DNA of 64,000 bases from Pelagadaptatus aseana (GCA_040365065.1 BAABNI010000002.1:124001-188000); one strand, 5' to 3'. Shown: positions 7,878 through 16,921, numbered from the stretch's first letter. Made by a program: numbers and translations. Notes: generated from the sequence alone by a model not told the origin.

Positions 7878-9350
7878 ATGACCAGATCAGGCCAACCCCA
7901 TTGTCGACTTGCTGCCGCGGTGATTCTGTCACTGACGTACCTGTGCTTAAGCGGCTGTTCGGTTAATCCTGCCACCGGCACGCCGGATCTGGTGATGATG
8001 AGCGAAAGCAAGGAAATATCCATCGGTGAGGAACTGCATAAAAAACTGTTGGAAAAAACACCCATATACCCCGACCCGGAGCTTCAGGCCTACGTCAATG
8101 AAATCGGCCAGAAGCTGGTACGCAACAGCCATCGCAGCGATATCCAGTACACCTTTACCCTGGTTGATGCGCCAGATATCAATGCCTTTGCCCTGCCCGG
8201 CGGTTATATCTACGTCAACCGGGGCCTGCTGACTTACCTGCAAAACGAAGCGCAATTAGCGGCGGTTATCGCCCACGAAATTGCTCATGTCACCGCCCGT
8301 CACGCCGTGCGGCAGGATACCGCGAGAAAAGGCTCCAGCGTTCTGTCTGTAGCAGCCGCCATTGCTACTGGCAGTGGCGTGGTGGGCGATGTCACCCAGA
8401 TGTGGAGTACCGCTGCGGTCATGGGCTATGGCCGGGAAATGGAACTGGAAGCCGACAGCATTGGGGCAGAGTACCTCAACCGCAGTGGTTATGATCCCCA
8501 GGCCATGATTGATGTGATCAGCCTGCTAAAGGATCAGGAAAAGTTCTCCAGACGCATGGCTCGCGAATCCGGTAAAAAAAGCACCACCTATCATGGCGTA
8601 TTCGCCAGCCACCCACGCAACGACACCCGCCTGCAGCAGGCCATTGCCCAAGCCGCCAAAACCGAACGTAAAACCCAGTACACCGATAACGCCGAACGCT
8701 TTCGGGAAAAAACCCAGGGCATGGTCTTCGGAGTCAATTACGATGCCCAGTTAACCCACAAGAATACTTTCCGCCATAAACGTCTGGCGTTTGAAATTGA
8801 TTTCCCCAAGGGCTGGACCACCGAAAATCAGCGCAGCCAGATACTGGCTCAGGCACCGGATAAATCGGCCCAACTGGCCATCACCATAGACACCCTGAAG
8901 CAACGCTGGGGGCCGGATGCTTACATCAATAAAAACCTCGGCATCAAACAGCTGGAACAATCACAAACCATTGCTCCGGGTGGATTTGCAGGACACAGTG
9001 GCATTGTGCCCGAATCCGACTCAGCACAGCGGCAACGCATTGCGGTGATCTATCGCGGCAGACTGGTTTATACACTCAGAGGTCAAACCCTGCAGGGGGA
9101 CTATACCGATGCTGTGGATCAGCCATTGTTTGACAGCATTTTGAGTTTCCGCCCTGCCACCAAAGCAACGCTGAAATCAGGCAAATCGAAAACCATCCAC
9201 TACGTGCGAGCCAATGCCAATACCACCTACAACCGCATTGCCCAGCACCAGAAGCTGGATAAAAATGCCGAGCAACTGTTGCGATTGATCAATGGCCACT
9301 ACCCCAGAACGGAGCCTGTGGCAGGTCAGTGGATAAAGGTGATTCAATGA
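7878..9350 (+). CDS. M48-family metalloprotease lipoprotein with C-terminal LysM-like tail
   Basis: A 490-residue protein with a lipobox LSGC (Cys27). The peptidase domain contains the zinc motif H133-E-I-A-H137 followed by the expected downstream Glu in MELEADSIGAEYL, and the FALPGGYIYVNRGLL segment typical of M48 (BepA/LoiP/Oma1-like) proteases. After residue 270 there is a second domain and a C-terminal piece (YVRANANTTYNRIAQHQKLD ...) that looks like a divergent LysM or M48-associated C-terminal domain. These enzymes act in periplasmic protein quality control, often at the outer membrane. It closes the operon begun by the TPR/PEGA genes, 11 bases after the previous stop, so a maturation or quality-control role for that complex is a fair guess. 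Confidence 0.9.
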   Translation: MTRSGQPHCRLAAAVILSLTYLCLSGCSVNPATGTPDLVMMSESKEISIGEELHKKLLEKTPIYPDPELQAYVNEIGQKLVRNSHRSDIQYTFTLVDAPDINAFALPGGYIYVNRGLLTYLQNEAQLAAVIAHEIAHVTARHAVRQDTARKGSSVLSVAAAIATGSGVVGDVTQMWSTAAVMGYGREMELEADSIGAEYLNRSGYDPQAMIDVISLLKDQEKFSRRMARESGKKSTTYHGVFASHPRNDTRLQQAIAQAAKTERKTQYTDNAERFREKTQGMVFGVNYDAQLTHKNTFRHKRLAFEIDFPKGWTTENQRSQILAQAPDKSAQLAITIDTLKQRWGPDAYINKNLGIKQLEQSQTIAPGGFAGHSGIVPESDSAQRQRIAVIYRGRLVYTLRGQTLQGDYTDAVDQPLFDSILSFRPATKATLKSGKSKTIHYVRANANTTYNRIAQHQKLDKNAEQLLRLINGHYPRTEPVAGQWIKVIQ

Positions 9351-9429
9351 CACTCATGGCATATACTGAAGTGAGAAGCGAAACACAGAGAGTGATATTT
9401 TGAGTCCTGAAGGTTCTGTAAACCCACTG

Positions 9430-10233
9430 ATGAAATGGCTTGCCTGTATGGCACTCAGCTTAATGCCCCAGTGGCTGCAGGCCAAAGATCCGGTCAACAT
9501 TCTGGCGATTGATTATATGCCGTATGTCGGTGCCGAGGGTCTGGTGACAAAACTGGCAGGAAATTACTGTCAACAGCATCACGACGAGTGCCGCTTCCTG
9601 TTTTTACCCCCGGGTCGGGCCGTTGAGCACTATGGTTCGGCCAAATACCCCTTGCTGCTGGGAACCCTGCAGATTCTACCCAAAGAAAAGCAGGCCATTT
9701 CCGATATCTACCCATTTATTCGCTTTTACCCCACCGCGTTTTATCTGCAAGACCAACGTACAACCAACTGGCAGGATTTGGGCTATGAAGACCTCAAGGG
9801 TATGGAACTGACCGTTGGTATTGTGCGGGGATTTGAAAGTGAGTATCGCTTTTTTGGTGAGCATCTGGGGCTTAATGTCATCAAAGCCAATACCTTTCAG
9901 CAGCTGATCAATCTGCTTGTTACCAACAAAATTGATCTGGCATCGGGGACACTACTGAGTGCCCACTACCATTTTGAACAGTATTTCCCGGAACACCACC
10001 AACAGGTGAAATTCTTCAAGCCCTACTATGAAGGCGTGGGCGGCATGGTATACCTTAAAGACAGCCGGTATGCGGGCCAGAATATTCAGGCAGAAACTTT
10101 TGCCCTGGCACATGAGCAATACCGACAAATGATGGTCGATTATATTTCCCGCTGGCCGGATCTGAACCCCGAAGACTTCTTTATCAAATCCATTCCCACT
10201 CGTGAAGAAACCCTGCAGATTGGCATTGACTAG
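9430..10233 (+). CDS. Periplasmic solute-binding (family 3-like) protein
   Basis: About 267 residues from the ATG at 9430, which gives a clean signal peptide (MKWLACMALSLMPQWLQA). An upstream in-frame TTG at 9400 is possible and has a purine-rich stretch ahead of it. The mature protein has the two-lobed pattern of periplasmic amino-acid-binding proteins: NILAIDYMPYVG at the start, then LEDLKG-like and VGIVRGFESEY segments and a hinge region. There is no adjacent ABC permease or ATPase. Stand-alone members of this type are common in marine gammaproteobacteria and may be sensors or orphan binding proteins. Substrate unknown. Confidence 0.75.
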   Translation: MKWLACMALSLMPQWLQAKDPVNILAIDYMPYVGAEGLVTKLAGNYCQQHHDECRFLFLPPGRAVEHYGSAKYPLLLGTLQILPKEKQAISDIYPFIRFYPTAFYLQDQRTTNWQDLGYEDLKGMELTVGIVRGFESEYRFFGEHLGLNVIKANTFQQLINLLVTNKIDLASGTLLSAHYHFEQYFPEHHQQVKFFKPYYEGVGGMVYLKDSRYAGQNIQAETFALAHEQYRQMMVDYISRWPDLNPEDFFIKSIPTREETLQIGID

Positions 10234-10288
10234 GCTGTCTCATCAAGTACAGCCGCAGACTATTAACGGAAACCTGAGTTAATCCTCT

Positions 10289-11083
10289 ATGGAAAGTTAC
10301 GAAGCACTGATCGGCACTCTGGCATTGACCATGGGAGCATCCTGGGCCAGCGGCATCAATCTCTATGCCGCATTACTGGTACTGGGTCTGGCAGGCAGCA
10401 GCGGTAATCTGGATCTGCCACCGGACCTGGAAGTACTGCAGGACCCGATGGTTATTGGTGCCGCCGGGCTGATGTATTTTGTCGAATTTTTTGTGGATAA
10501 AACCCCGGGAGTGGATACCGGCTGGGATACCATACACACCTTTATTCGAATCCCCGCCGGAGCCCTGCTGGCAGCAGGAGCCGTAGGTGATGTTACCCCG
10601 GCACTTGAAATTGCCTCCGGCATTATGGGCGGCACTCTGGCCGCCACCAGCCACACCACCAAAGCAGGCACCCGAGCCATTATCAACACATCGCCCGAAC
10701 CATTCAGCAACTGGGGTGCCTCCATCACCGAAGATCTGATGGTATTTGGTGGGCTTTGGGCGGCACTCAATCACCCGGTTATTTTTCTGTGTATCCTGTT
10801 GGCATTTATCCTGATCGCCATCTGGTTGCTCCCTAAAATCTGGGCGGCACTGAAAGCCATTGCCAACACCATTTCCGGGTGGTTCGGCAAGGTGGAATCG
10901 TCACTGCAATCTCTGCCTGAGGAATCCCCGGTGCAAGCATCCAACGGCAATCCGGAAACCGATATCGGTCACAATGACACGGCTTCGTTTGTGGACGAGC
11001 TCGCGCGATTAGAGCAGCTCAAACACAACGGCAGCTTAACCGACGAAGAATTTGAAGCCGCCAAAAGAAAACTATTGATCTAA
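10289..11083 (+). CDS. DUF4126-type membrane protein with C-terminal SHOCT motif
   Basis: A 264-residue protein. The first 185 residues hold several hydrophobic helices with the Gly/Ala-rich character and the WASGINLYAALLVLGL opening typical of DUF4126. A cytoplasmic linker rich in Ser/Pro/Asn follows, and the last 33 residues match a SHOCT (short C-terminal) domain: ELARLEQLKHNGSLTDEEFE then AAKRKLL. SHOCT is an oligomerisation or regulatory module in many unrelated proteins. Molecular function is unknown. It stands alone between the solute-binding gene and a 206-base gap. Confidence 0.8.
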   Translation: MESYEALIGTLALTMGASWASGINLYAALLVLGLAGSSGNLDLPPDLEVLQDPMVIGAAGLMYFVEFFVDKTPGVDTGWDTIHTFIRIPAGALLAAGAVGDVTPALEIASGIMGGTLAATSHTTKAGTRAIINTSPEPFSNWGASITEDLMVFGGLWAALNHPVIFLCILLAFILIAIWLLPKIWAALKAIANTISGWFGKVESSLQSLPEESPVQASNGNPETDIGHNDTASFVDELARLEQLKHNGSLTDEEFEAAKRKLLI

Positions 11084-11289
11084 ATCACTTTACAATTATC
11101 ACTTCCTAATAAACGCCCCCTGAAAGCAAAGAAAGTAAGAAAAACTTCACATTTCTTATGGCTTTTTGGGAGGCCAATTCTAATTTTTTTCTATAAATTC
11201 CTCCTGGAAAGGAACCCCAAGACAAACACAAAGTCTAGAAGGGCAATCCTGTTAATAGCCGTAACTTTCGAGTTCAAAGGAGGTACCAC
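11084..11289 (+). other. Intergenic leader with strong ribosome-binding site
   Basis: This 206-base gap holds no gene that I can support. It is A/T-rich in its first half and ends in AAAGGAGGT seven bases before the next ATG, a complete Shine-Dalgarno complement. A weak hairpin (GGCTT...AGGCC) followed by a T-rich stretch near 11160-11190 might end transcription of the DUF4126 gene, but it is too weak to call. Confidence 0.5.
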
Positions 11290-11601
11290 ATGTCTTTGAA
11301 AGATACCCTAGAGTCCAGACTGCACAGTGTTGAAACCTATATCGCCCACAAGCTTGATGAAATCAAAGCCGAGTTGGACGAGCAACACCATATTGACTAC
11401 GAAGCCAACCTCGCGGCCTTCGAGGAAAAATGGCAAAAAATTGGCAAGCGGGTTCACTCCGTCGAGCATGTTGTTGGTAAGGTATCCCCCAAACTGGAAC
11501 ATGAAATCGAAGAGCAATTTCAGATCGAATACAAAGTTGCTCTGGAAGCCTTCCAGAGAAAGTGGAAAGACGAAATAGCCGAGAACGAAGCCCTGGCATG
11601 A
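11290..11601 (+). CDS. Small charged helical protein with internal duplication
   Basis: A 103-residue soluble protein preceded by a perfect Shine-Dalgarno (AAGGAGGT), suggesting heavy translation. It is nearly all helical and highly charged (His, Glu, Lys), with no signal peptide or membrane helix. Two similar units are visible: IDYEANLAAFEEKWQKI near residues 34-50 and IEYKVALEAFQRKWKDEI near 79-96, separated by a V-x-S-V-E-H-V-V-G-K-V segment. The pattern suggests a small coiled-coil dimer. No family is recognised. It lies between a membrane protein and ubiX without clear operon links. Confidence 0.72.
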   Translation: MSLKDTLESRLHSVETYIAHKLDEIKAELDEQHHIDYEANLAAFEEKWQKIGKRVHSVEHVVGKVSPKLEHEIEEQFQIEYKVALEAFQRKWKDEIAENEALA

Positions 11602-11755
11602 TCTCGCCAAACCGCGGTTGCACAGCTGTCGGGCTTGTTGAGCATGACAATTCGTAACCGCGGAGCACTTCTTACCTGCAGTATGATTCAACCATTCCAT
11701 CCGCTCCGACAGCAGGTATACTAGGCAGCTCGAAATACTCAGAGCTGACCCGTTC

Positions 11756-12337
11756 ATGACAGATCGCAAGCGCATTATTGTTGGAATTTCCGGTGCTTCT
11801 GGCACCATCTATGGCATTCGTCTGCTGGAAGCCCTGAAAGAACTCGACGTCGAGTCTCATCTGATTATGAGTAAGACCGCCGAGCTGACTCTGACCTATG
11901 AGTCCGATTTGAAGCCCGATGACGTCAAGGCGCTGGCCGACGAAGTTCACTCCATAAAAAATCTGGCGGCGTGTACTTCCAGCGGCTCTTACAAAACCCT
12001 CGGTATGGTCATTGCGCCCTGCTCCATTCGCAGCATGTCCGAAATAGCCACCGGTGTGACATCCAATCTGCTGACCCGCTCAGCCGATGTGGTTCTCAAG
12101 GAAAGACGTAAACTGGTGTTGATGGTGCGAGAAACGCCTTTACACACCGGCCACTTGAAAACCATGACCAGTCTGTCGGAGATGGGCGCCATTATTGCGC
12201 CACCGGTTCCGGCCTTCTACAACCGCCCACAAACGCTGGATGACCTTGTCGACCACAGCGTCGGCCGGGTGCTGGATCTGTTCGATCTCGATACCGGCAA
12301 GCTTAAACGCTGGGGCGAAGATCCTCGCCATTCATAA
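11756..12337 (+). CDS. ubiX: Flavin prenyltransferase UbiX
   Basis: A 193-residue protein with the N-terminal flavin-binding motif VGISGASGTIYG (residues 8-19) and the conserved SxxRSMSEIATGVTSNLLTR and VRETPLH segments. UbiX joins dimethylallyl phosphate to FMN to make the prenylated flavin cofactor of the decarboxylase UbiD in ubiquinone synthesis. Length fits the family. The 3' end overlaps the convergent nhaC-type gene by 35 bases, so the last codons of each gene are antisense to one another. No ubiD is present in the window. Confidence 0.95.
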   Translation: MTDRKRIIVGISGASGTIYGIRLLEALKELDVESHLIMSKTAELTLTYESDLKPDDVKALADEVHSIKNLAACTSSGSYKTLGMVIAPCSIRSMSEIATGVTSNLLTRSADVVLKERRKLVLMVRETPLHTGHLKTMTSLSEMGAIIAPPVPAFYNRPQTLDDLVDHSVGRVLDLFDLDTGKLKRWGEDPRHS

Positions 12338-13832
12338 GCTCAGGGGTTTCGGTCTGCTCAATTCGGGCAATTTTGATATTGCAGTAACCATAGATAATGG
12401 CTACCAACGGCCCCAGCAAATTAAAGAAGGCGTAGGGCAAATAAGCCAGCGTTGCCACACCCAGAGTCCCGGCCATATAGGCACCGCAGGTATTCCACGG
12501 AATCAGCGGTGAAGTAATGGTACCGCCATCCTCAATTGTTCTAGACAGGTTCAGTGGGCTCAGGCCACGTCGGGCAAATTCCACTTTAAACATACGACCG
12601 GGCAGGATAATCGAAATGTACTGATCCGCGGCAACGACATTGGTACCGATACAGGTTCCGATGGTGGCGACAATCAGACTGCCGGTACTGTTGACCATGC
12701 CGAGGACACCCCGAATCAATCTGGCCAGTAAACCAGTGCGCTCCATCACTGCACCAAACACCATGGCACAGAGAATCAACCACACGGTATTGAGCATGGA
12801 GCTCATTCCCCCACGGGACAGTAATTTATCAATCACTTCATTGCCCGTAGTAGCCTGATAACCATCATAGAAGGATGTCCAAATACCTTTGAACAATTGC
12901 AGGCCCAAGGCCAATTCCGGTGCCGCGGCAAACGCCACAACATTATCCCGCTGCAGTAACAACGCCATTAACGCCCCAAGCAAAGCGCCAATCAGAATAC
13001 TGGCCAGTGCCGGTACTCGCAGCCAGGCCAATAACAATACCGCCAGCAGAGGCAACAGCAACCAGCCAGAGACATTAAACTGCTGATCCAGCACAGCAAT
13101 CATGGCATCCATTTCACCGCCTCCGGAAGCCACCTGCTCACCCATGCCCAGCCAGATAAACGCACTCATAGCGATGATAAAACTGGGGATGGTAGTCCAG
13201 CTGAGATGGCGGATGTGATCAAACAATTCCACCCCGGTAACGGCCGGTGCCAGATTGGTTGTCTCAGACAAGGGGGATAATTTATCCCCGAAATAGGCGC
13301 CGGAAATAATCGCGCCGGCGGTAATTTCTGGCGACAGGCCAAAACCCGCAGCAATACCCATCAATCCAATACCAACGGTACCAGCCGTGGTCCAGGAGCT
13401 GCCAATACAAACGGAAACCATGGCACACATCAAACAGCTGGCAGCGTAAAACCAACCCGGATCCAGCAACTGCAAACCGTAATAGATCATCGTCGGTACA
13501 GTACCCGAGAGAATCCAGCTGCCTATCAACATGCCCACTGCCAGTAAAATCAGAATGGCTCCCAGGGCAATGGCAATCCCCTGATGCATGGCACTTTCCA
13601 GTTGGTTCCAGCTCAGGCCATTTTTCATGCCGACAATGGCTGCAACCAGTGCCGAGATAATCAGAACAATTTGATTGGAGCCGTAAGAAGAGTCGTCACC
13701 AAACAGGTACACGGACAAACTCAGCAAAGCAATCAGGGTGAGAGTGGGAAACAGAGCGTCCAACAGCGATGGGGGTTTCAGGGGCGTTTCGAGGGCTTGC
13801 TCCTGCTGTTTAATGGATTGCTCTATAGTCAT
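12303..13832 (-). CDS. nhaC: NhaC-family Na+/H+ antiporter
   Basis: A 509-residue inner-membrane protein with about eleven hydrophobic helices. Segments such as IISALVAAIVGMKNGLSW, GIGLMGIAAGFG, GAYFGDKLSPLSETTNLAP and IGTCIGTNVVAADQYISII match the NhaC/antiporter signature, including the Asp and Ser/Thr residues of the GDKLSPLSETT loop. It exchanges sodium (or malate/lactate in some relatives) against protons. It follows rnhB by 67 bases on the same strand, where most gammaproteobacteria have dnaE; see findings. It ends inside the 3' end of ubiX on the other strand. Confidence 0.92.
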   Translation of the reverse strand: MTIEQSIKQQEQALETPLKPPSLLDALFPTLTLIALLSLSVYLFGDDSSYGSNQIVLIISALVAAIVGMKNGLSWNQLESAMHQGIAIALGAILILLAVGMLIGSWILSGTVPTMIYYGLQLLDPGWFYAASCLMCAMVSVCIGSSWTTAGTVGIGLMGIAAGFGLSPEITAGAIISGAYFGDKLSPLSETTNLAPAVTGVELFDHIRHLSWTTIPSFIIAMSAFIWLGMGEQVASGGGEMDAMIAVLDQQFNVSGWLLLPLLAVLLLAWLRVPALASILIGALLGALMALLLQRDNVVAFAAAPELALGLQLFKGIWTSFYDGYQATTGNEVIDKLLSRGGMSSMLNTVWLILCAMVFGAVMERTGLLARLIRGVLGMVNSTGSLIVATIGTCIGTNVVAADQYISIILPGRMFKVEFARRGLSPLNLSRTIEDGGTITSPLIPWNTCGAYMAGTLGVATLAYLPYAFFNLLGPLVAIIYGYCNIKIARIEQTETPELMNGEDLRPSV

Positions 13833-13899
13833 ATAGCGGTACCTGTTGCTGTATTAAACTCAGTTGTTAACCCCGTTCATCCACAGCCAAATCAGATAC

Positions 13900-14505
13900 C
13901 TAAAACAGTGTCATCTGATCCAGCTTGGCCTTAATGGGCCCGAACGATTTGCGGTGAATGGGTGTGACGCCCAGTTTTTCCACCGCTGCCATATGCACCT
14001 TGGTGGGGTAGCCTTTATGCCCGGCAAAACCATAACCGGGGTAAACCCGGTCAAACGCAACCATTTCCCGATCGCGGGTCACCTTGGCGAGAATGGAGGC
14101 AGCACTGATGGCGGCAACCCGATTGTCACCTTTCACTACAGCTTCTGCCGGGTAGTGCCATTGGGGAATTTTATTGCCATCCACCCAGACATGCTCGGGT
14201 TGAACCTCAAGCCCTTCGACTGCACGCTTCATCGCAAGCAAACTGGCCTGAAGAATATTCAGTTGATCAATTTCCTCTACCGAACAACGTGCAATACAGA
14301 AACTCAGTGCTTTTTCCTGAACTTCATCAAACAGTGCATCTCGTTTTTTCTCGGTGAGTTTCTTGGAATCTGCCAACCCCGCTATGGGTTTGCCCGGGTC
14401 CAGAATCACGGCCGCAGTCACTACATCACCAGCCAAAGGGCCACGCCCGACTTCATCGACTCCGGCTCCCAACAGCCCTTGATAGCTACTGACAAACGGC
14501 TCCAT
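13900..14505 (-). CDS. rnhB: Ribonuclease HII
   Basis: A 201-residue enzyme with the conserved LGAGVDEVGRGPLAGDVV motif (acidic pair Asp17-Glu18) and the third catalytic Asp in HVWVDGNKIP. The C-terminus HRKSFGPIKA is typical. It removes ribonucleotides from DNA in RNA:DNA hybrids. The start codon overlaps the lpxB stop (TGATG), indicating translational coupling in the lpxD-fabZ-lpxA-lpxB-rnhB unit. Confidence 0.95.
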   Translation of the reverse strand: MEPFVSSYQGLLGAGVDEVGRGPLAGDVVTAAVILDPGKPIAGLADSKKLTEKKRDALFDEVQEKALSFCIARCSVEEIDQLNILQASLLAMKRAVEGLEVQPEHVWVDGNKIPQWHYPAEAVVKGDNRVAAISAASILAKVTRDREMVAFDRVYPGYGFAGHKGYPTKVHMAAVEKLGVTPIHRKSFGPIKAKLDQMTLF

Positions 14506-15641
14506 CAGGATCGATCCTCTATCAGTTCGGCAATCGCGGCGGCGGCTTTGACACTGGCGTCTCGGCGGAGTTCACAGTGCATGGCATGAAAAGTCTGTTT
14601 CAATTGGCCGGTTTTATCCCCATCATCCAAATACCCCATCAATTCACGTCCCAGATTCTCCGGCGTTACCTGTTTCTGCAGTACTTCCGGCACCAGCGGC
14701 TTATCCGCCAACAGATTGGGCAACGAGACGTATTTGGACTTAACCAAGCGGGAGATGATGGCAAATGATAACCAAGCCATCCGGTAAGCCACCACCATGG
14801 GCTTTTTCAACAGCATGGCTTCCAACGTGGTGGTACCGGAAGCCATCATCACCACATCGGCCGCAGCCATGACCTGATGAGATTTACCATCCACCACCGT
14901 CACCGGTAGATCCTCAAAGTCCTGTAACTGCTCATCGATCTGAGCCCTGCGGGCAGGATTGGCAGCGGGAACCACAAAGTTCAAAGCCGGATCACGAGCC
15001 AGACACCAGCGCGCCGTTTGCCAGAAAGCCGGCCCCAGCATTTTGACCTCACCACCGCGGCTGCCGGGCATCAATGCGACCAGACGTCCCTCAGGGTTCA
15101 ATTCGAGTTCACGTCGAGCCTCAGTGGCGTCGTTTTCCAGCGGAATTTCATCGGCGAGAGGGTGCCCGACAAAACAAACAGGCACCTGATGCTGTTGATA
15201 AAAGGCTGCCTCGAAAGGCAATAGGGTCAACATCAGATCAACGGATCGGGCAATTTTAACAATGCGTTTCTGCCGCCAGGCCCAAACCGACGGGCTGACA
15301 TAGTGAACGGTCTTTATGCCTTGCGCTTTGAGTCGCTCCTCGATGGTTAAATTGAAATCCGGCGAATCGATGCCAATAAACACGTCCGGCGGATTGTCGA
15401 TAAAATGCTGAATTAAGGTGCGACGGATTTTAAGCAGTTCAAAAATCCGCTTGAGAGGTTCGACAATGCCCATTACAGCAAGGCGTTCCTGAGGGAAAAA
15501 GCTATTGAAGCCCTGAGCCAGCATGCGCTCGCCACCGATACCTTCAAATTTGGCGCCCGGGTATTTTCGTGCCAACTCGGCCATCAGACCAGCCCCCAGA
15601 ATATCCCCGGAAGCTTCACCGACCACCATACCTATGCGCAT
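14505..15641 (-). CDS. lpxB: Lipid-A-disaccharide synthase LpxB
   Basis: The start was set at the ATG at 15641 (378 residues, MRIGMVVGEASGD), which has CAGGAG upstream at good spacing; the longer frame from 15725 would run into lpxA. The glycosyltransferase family 19 pattern is clear: VGEASGDILG, FEGIGGERM, VFIGIDSPDFNL, YVSPSVWAWRQKR, LMPGSRGGEV and MASGTTTLEAM. LpxB joins UDP-diacylglucosamine and lipid X in lipid A synthesis at the inner membrane surface. It is in the usual place between lpxA and rnhB. Confidence 0.96.
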   Translation of the reverse strand: MRIGMVVGEASGDILGAGLMAELARKYPGAKFEGIGGERMLAQGFNSFFPQERLAVMGIVEPLKRIFELLKIRRTLIQHFIDNPPDVFIGIDSPDFNLTIEERLKAQGIKTVHYVSPSVWAWRQKRIVKIARSVDLMLTLLPFEAAFYQQHQVPVCFVGHPLADEIPLENDATEARRELELNPEGRLVALMPGSRGGEVKMLGPAFWQTARWCLARDPALNFVVPAANPARRAQIDEQLQDFEDLPVTVVDGKSHQVMAAADVVMMASGTTTLEAMLLKKPMVVAYRMAWLSFAIISRLVKSKYVSLPNLLADKPLVPEVLQKQVTPENLGRELMGYLDDGDKTGQLKQTFHAMHCELRRDASVKAAAAIAELIEDRS

Positions 15642-15684
15642 TATTGCTCCTGAGAAATTGTCTGACGGATTTAACTGACTGGTA

Positions 15685-16467
15685 TCAGCGCAAAATACCG
15701 CGAGTAGAGGATTTGAGAGAATCAATCATCAAGTTCAGCGCTTCACAGTTCTGCGCCAACTGATCCAGCTCATTCAGGGCTTCTTCCATGGTCAGCCCCC
15801 GGCGATAAATCAGTTTGAATGCCTTGTTGATGGTGGCTATATCGGATTTGCTGAAACCACGACGCTTCAGGCCTTCGGCATTGATGGTCTTGGCGGCCCC
15901 CGGATTACCATTCACCATGACATAGGCGGGCACATCCTTGCCAACCAGGCTGCCAAATCCAGTAAACGCATGGGCGCCGATTCGGCAAAACTGATGCACC
16001 AGAGTGTAGCCACCCAGAATCGCCCAGTCCCCCAGATGGACATGACCTGCCAAAGCCGAGTTATTCACCAGAATGCAGTGATTTCCAATCACACTGTCGT
16101 GGCCAACGTGGACATAAGCCATCAGCAAGTTGTCATTGCCAATCACTGTCTCAGAGTTGTCCTGAACCGTGCCACGATGAATGGTCACACCTTCGCGGAT
16201 AATGTTGTTATCGCCCATAATCAGTCGCGTAGGCTCACCCTGATACTTCATATCCGGAGTGTCTTCACCCACAGACGAAAACTGATAGATGTGATTATTC
16301 TTACCAATGATCGAAGGCCCCTTGATCACAACATGGGACTCAATTTTGGTACCTGCACCGATTTCCACATCGGGTCCAATAATTGACCAGGGGCCAACAC
16401 TGACCCCTTCTGCCAGCTTGGCGGAAGGGTCAACTATCGCTCTTGAATCAATCAGACTGGTCGTCAT
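15685..16467 (-). CDS. lpxA: UDP-N-acetylglucosamine acyltransferase LpxA
   Basis: A 260-residue left-handed beta-helix protein with repeated hexapeptides ([LIV]-G-x4), for example VSVGPWSIIGPDVEIGAGTK. The catalytic-region GVTIHRGT and VNNSALAGHVHLGD motifs are present, and the C-terminal helical domain is complete. It transfers the 3-hydroxyacyl chain from ACP to UDP-GlcNAc, the first step in lipid A synthesis. It lies 19 bases after fabZ, which competes for the same acyl-ACP pool. Confidence 0.96.
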   Translation of the reverse strand: MTTSLIDSRAIVDPSAKLAEGVSVGPWSIIGPDVEIGAGTKIESHVVIKGPSIIGKNNHIYQFSSVGEDTPDMKYQGEPTRLIMGDNNIIREGVTIHRGTVQDNSETVIGNDNLLMAYVHVGHDSVIGNHCILVNNSALAGHVHLGDWAILGGYTLVHQFCRIGAHAFTGFGSLVGKDVPAYVMVNGNPGAAKTINAEGLKRRGFSKSDIATINKAFKLIYRRGLTMEEALNELDQLAQNCEALNLMIDSLKSSTRGILR

Positions 16468-16486
16468 CTATTTTCAACTCCCAAGA

Positions 16487-16921
16487 TCAAACTTGCTTGT
16501 CAGCACACATAATATCGGCCGCGCAGGCCAATTCACCATCCACTTCGGCGCGACATTCAAATTTCCAGATACCGCGTCTGGATGAAACAATTTTAGACTC
16601 CAGATACAGACGATCACCCGGGATCACCTGACGCCTGAAGCGCACATTATCAACGCCGGCAAACAGATAGAGAGAGCCTTCACCGGCTTTCTTGCCCTGA
16701 GTTTTAAAGCCAAGAATACCAGACGCCTGTGCCATCGCCTCTACGATCATCACCCCCGGAAAAATGGGCATCTCAGGAAAGTGGCCATTGAATACATCTT
16801 CATTGGCTGTGATGTTTTTATAGGCGCGAATATATTCACCTTCCACCAGTTCTTCCACCCTGTCTACCAACAAAAAGGGGTAGCGATGTGGTAAATACTC
16901 TTTGATTTCTCGAACGTCCAT
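16487..16921 (-). CDS. fabZ: 3-hydroxyacyl-ACP dehydratase FabZ
   Basis: A 144-residue hot-dog-fold enzyme with YLPHRYPFLLVDRV near the N-terminus, catalytic His47 in NGHFPEMPIFPGV and catalytic Glu61 in VEAMAQ. It dehydrates 3-hydroxyacyl-ACP in fatty acid elongation. It is in the conserved position between lpxD and lpxA, 41 bases after lpxD. Confidence 0.96.
   Translation of the reverse strand: MDVREIKEYLPHRYPFLLVDRVEELVEGEYIRAYKNITANEDVFNGHFPEMPIFPGVMIVEAMAQASGILGFKTQGKKAGEGSLYLFAGVDNVRFRRQVIPGDRLYLESKIVSSRRGIWKFECRAEVDGELACAADIMCADKQV

Noticed and set aside
11150..11195. Terminator after the DUF4126 gene
   Set aside because: The GGCTT/AGGCC stem has only five pairs, one of them G-U, so it is too weak to call despite the T-rich stretch.
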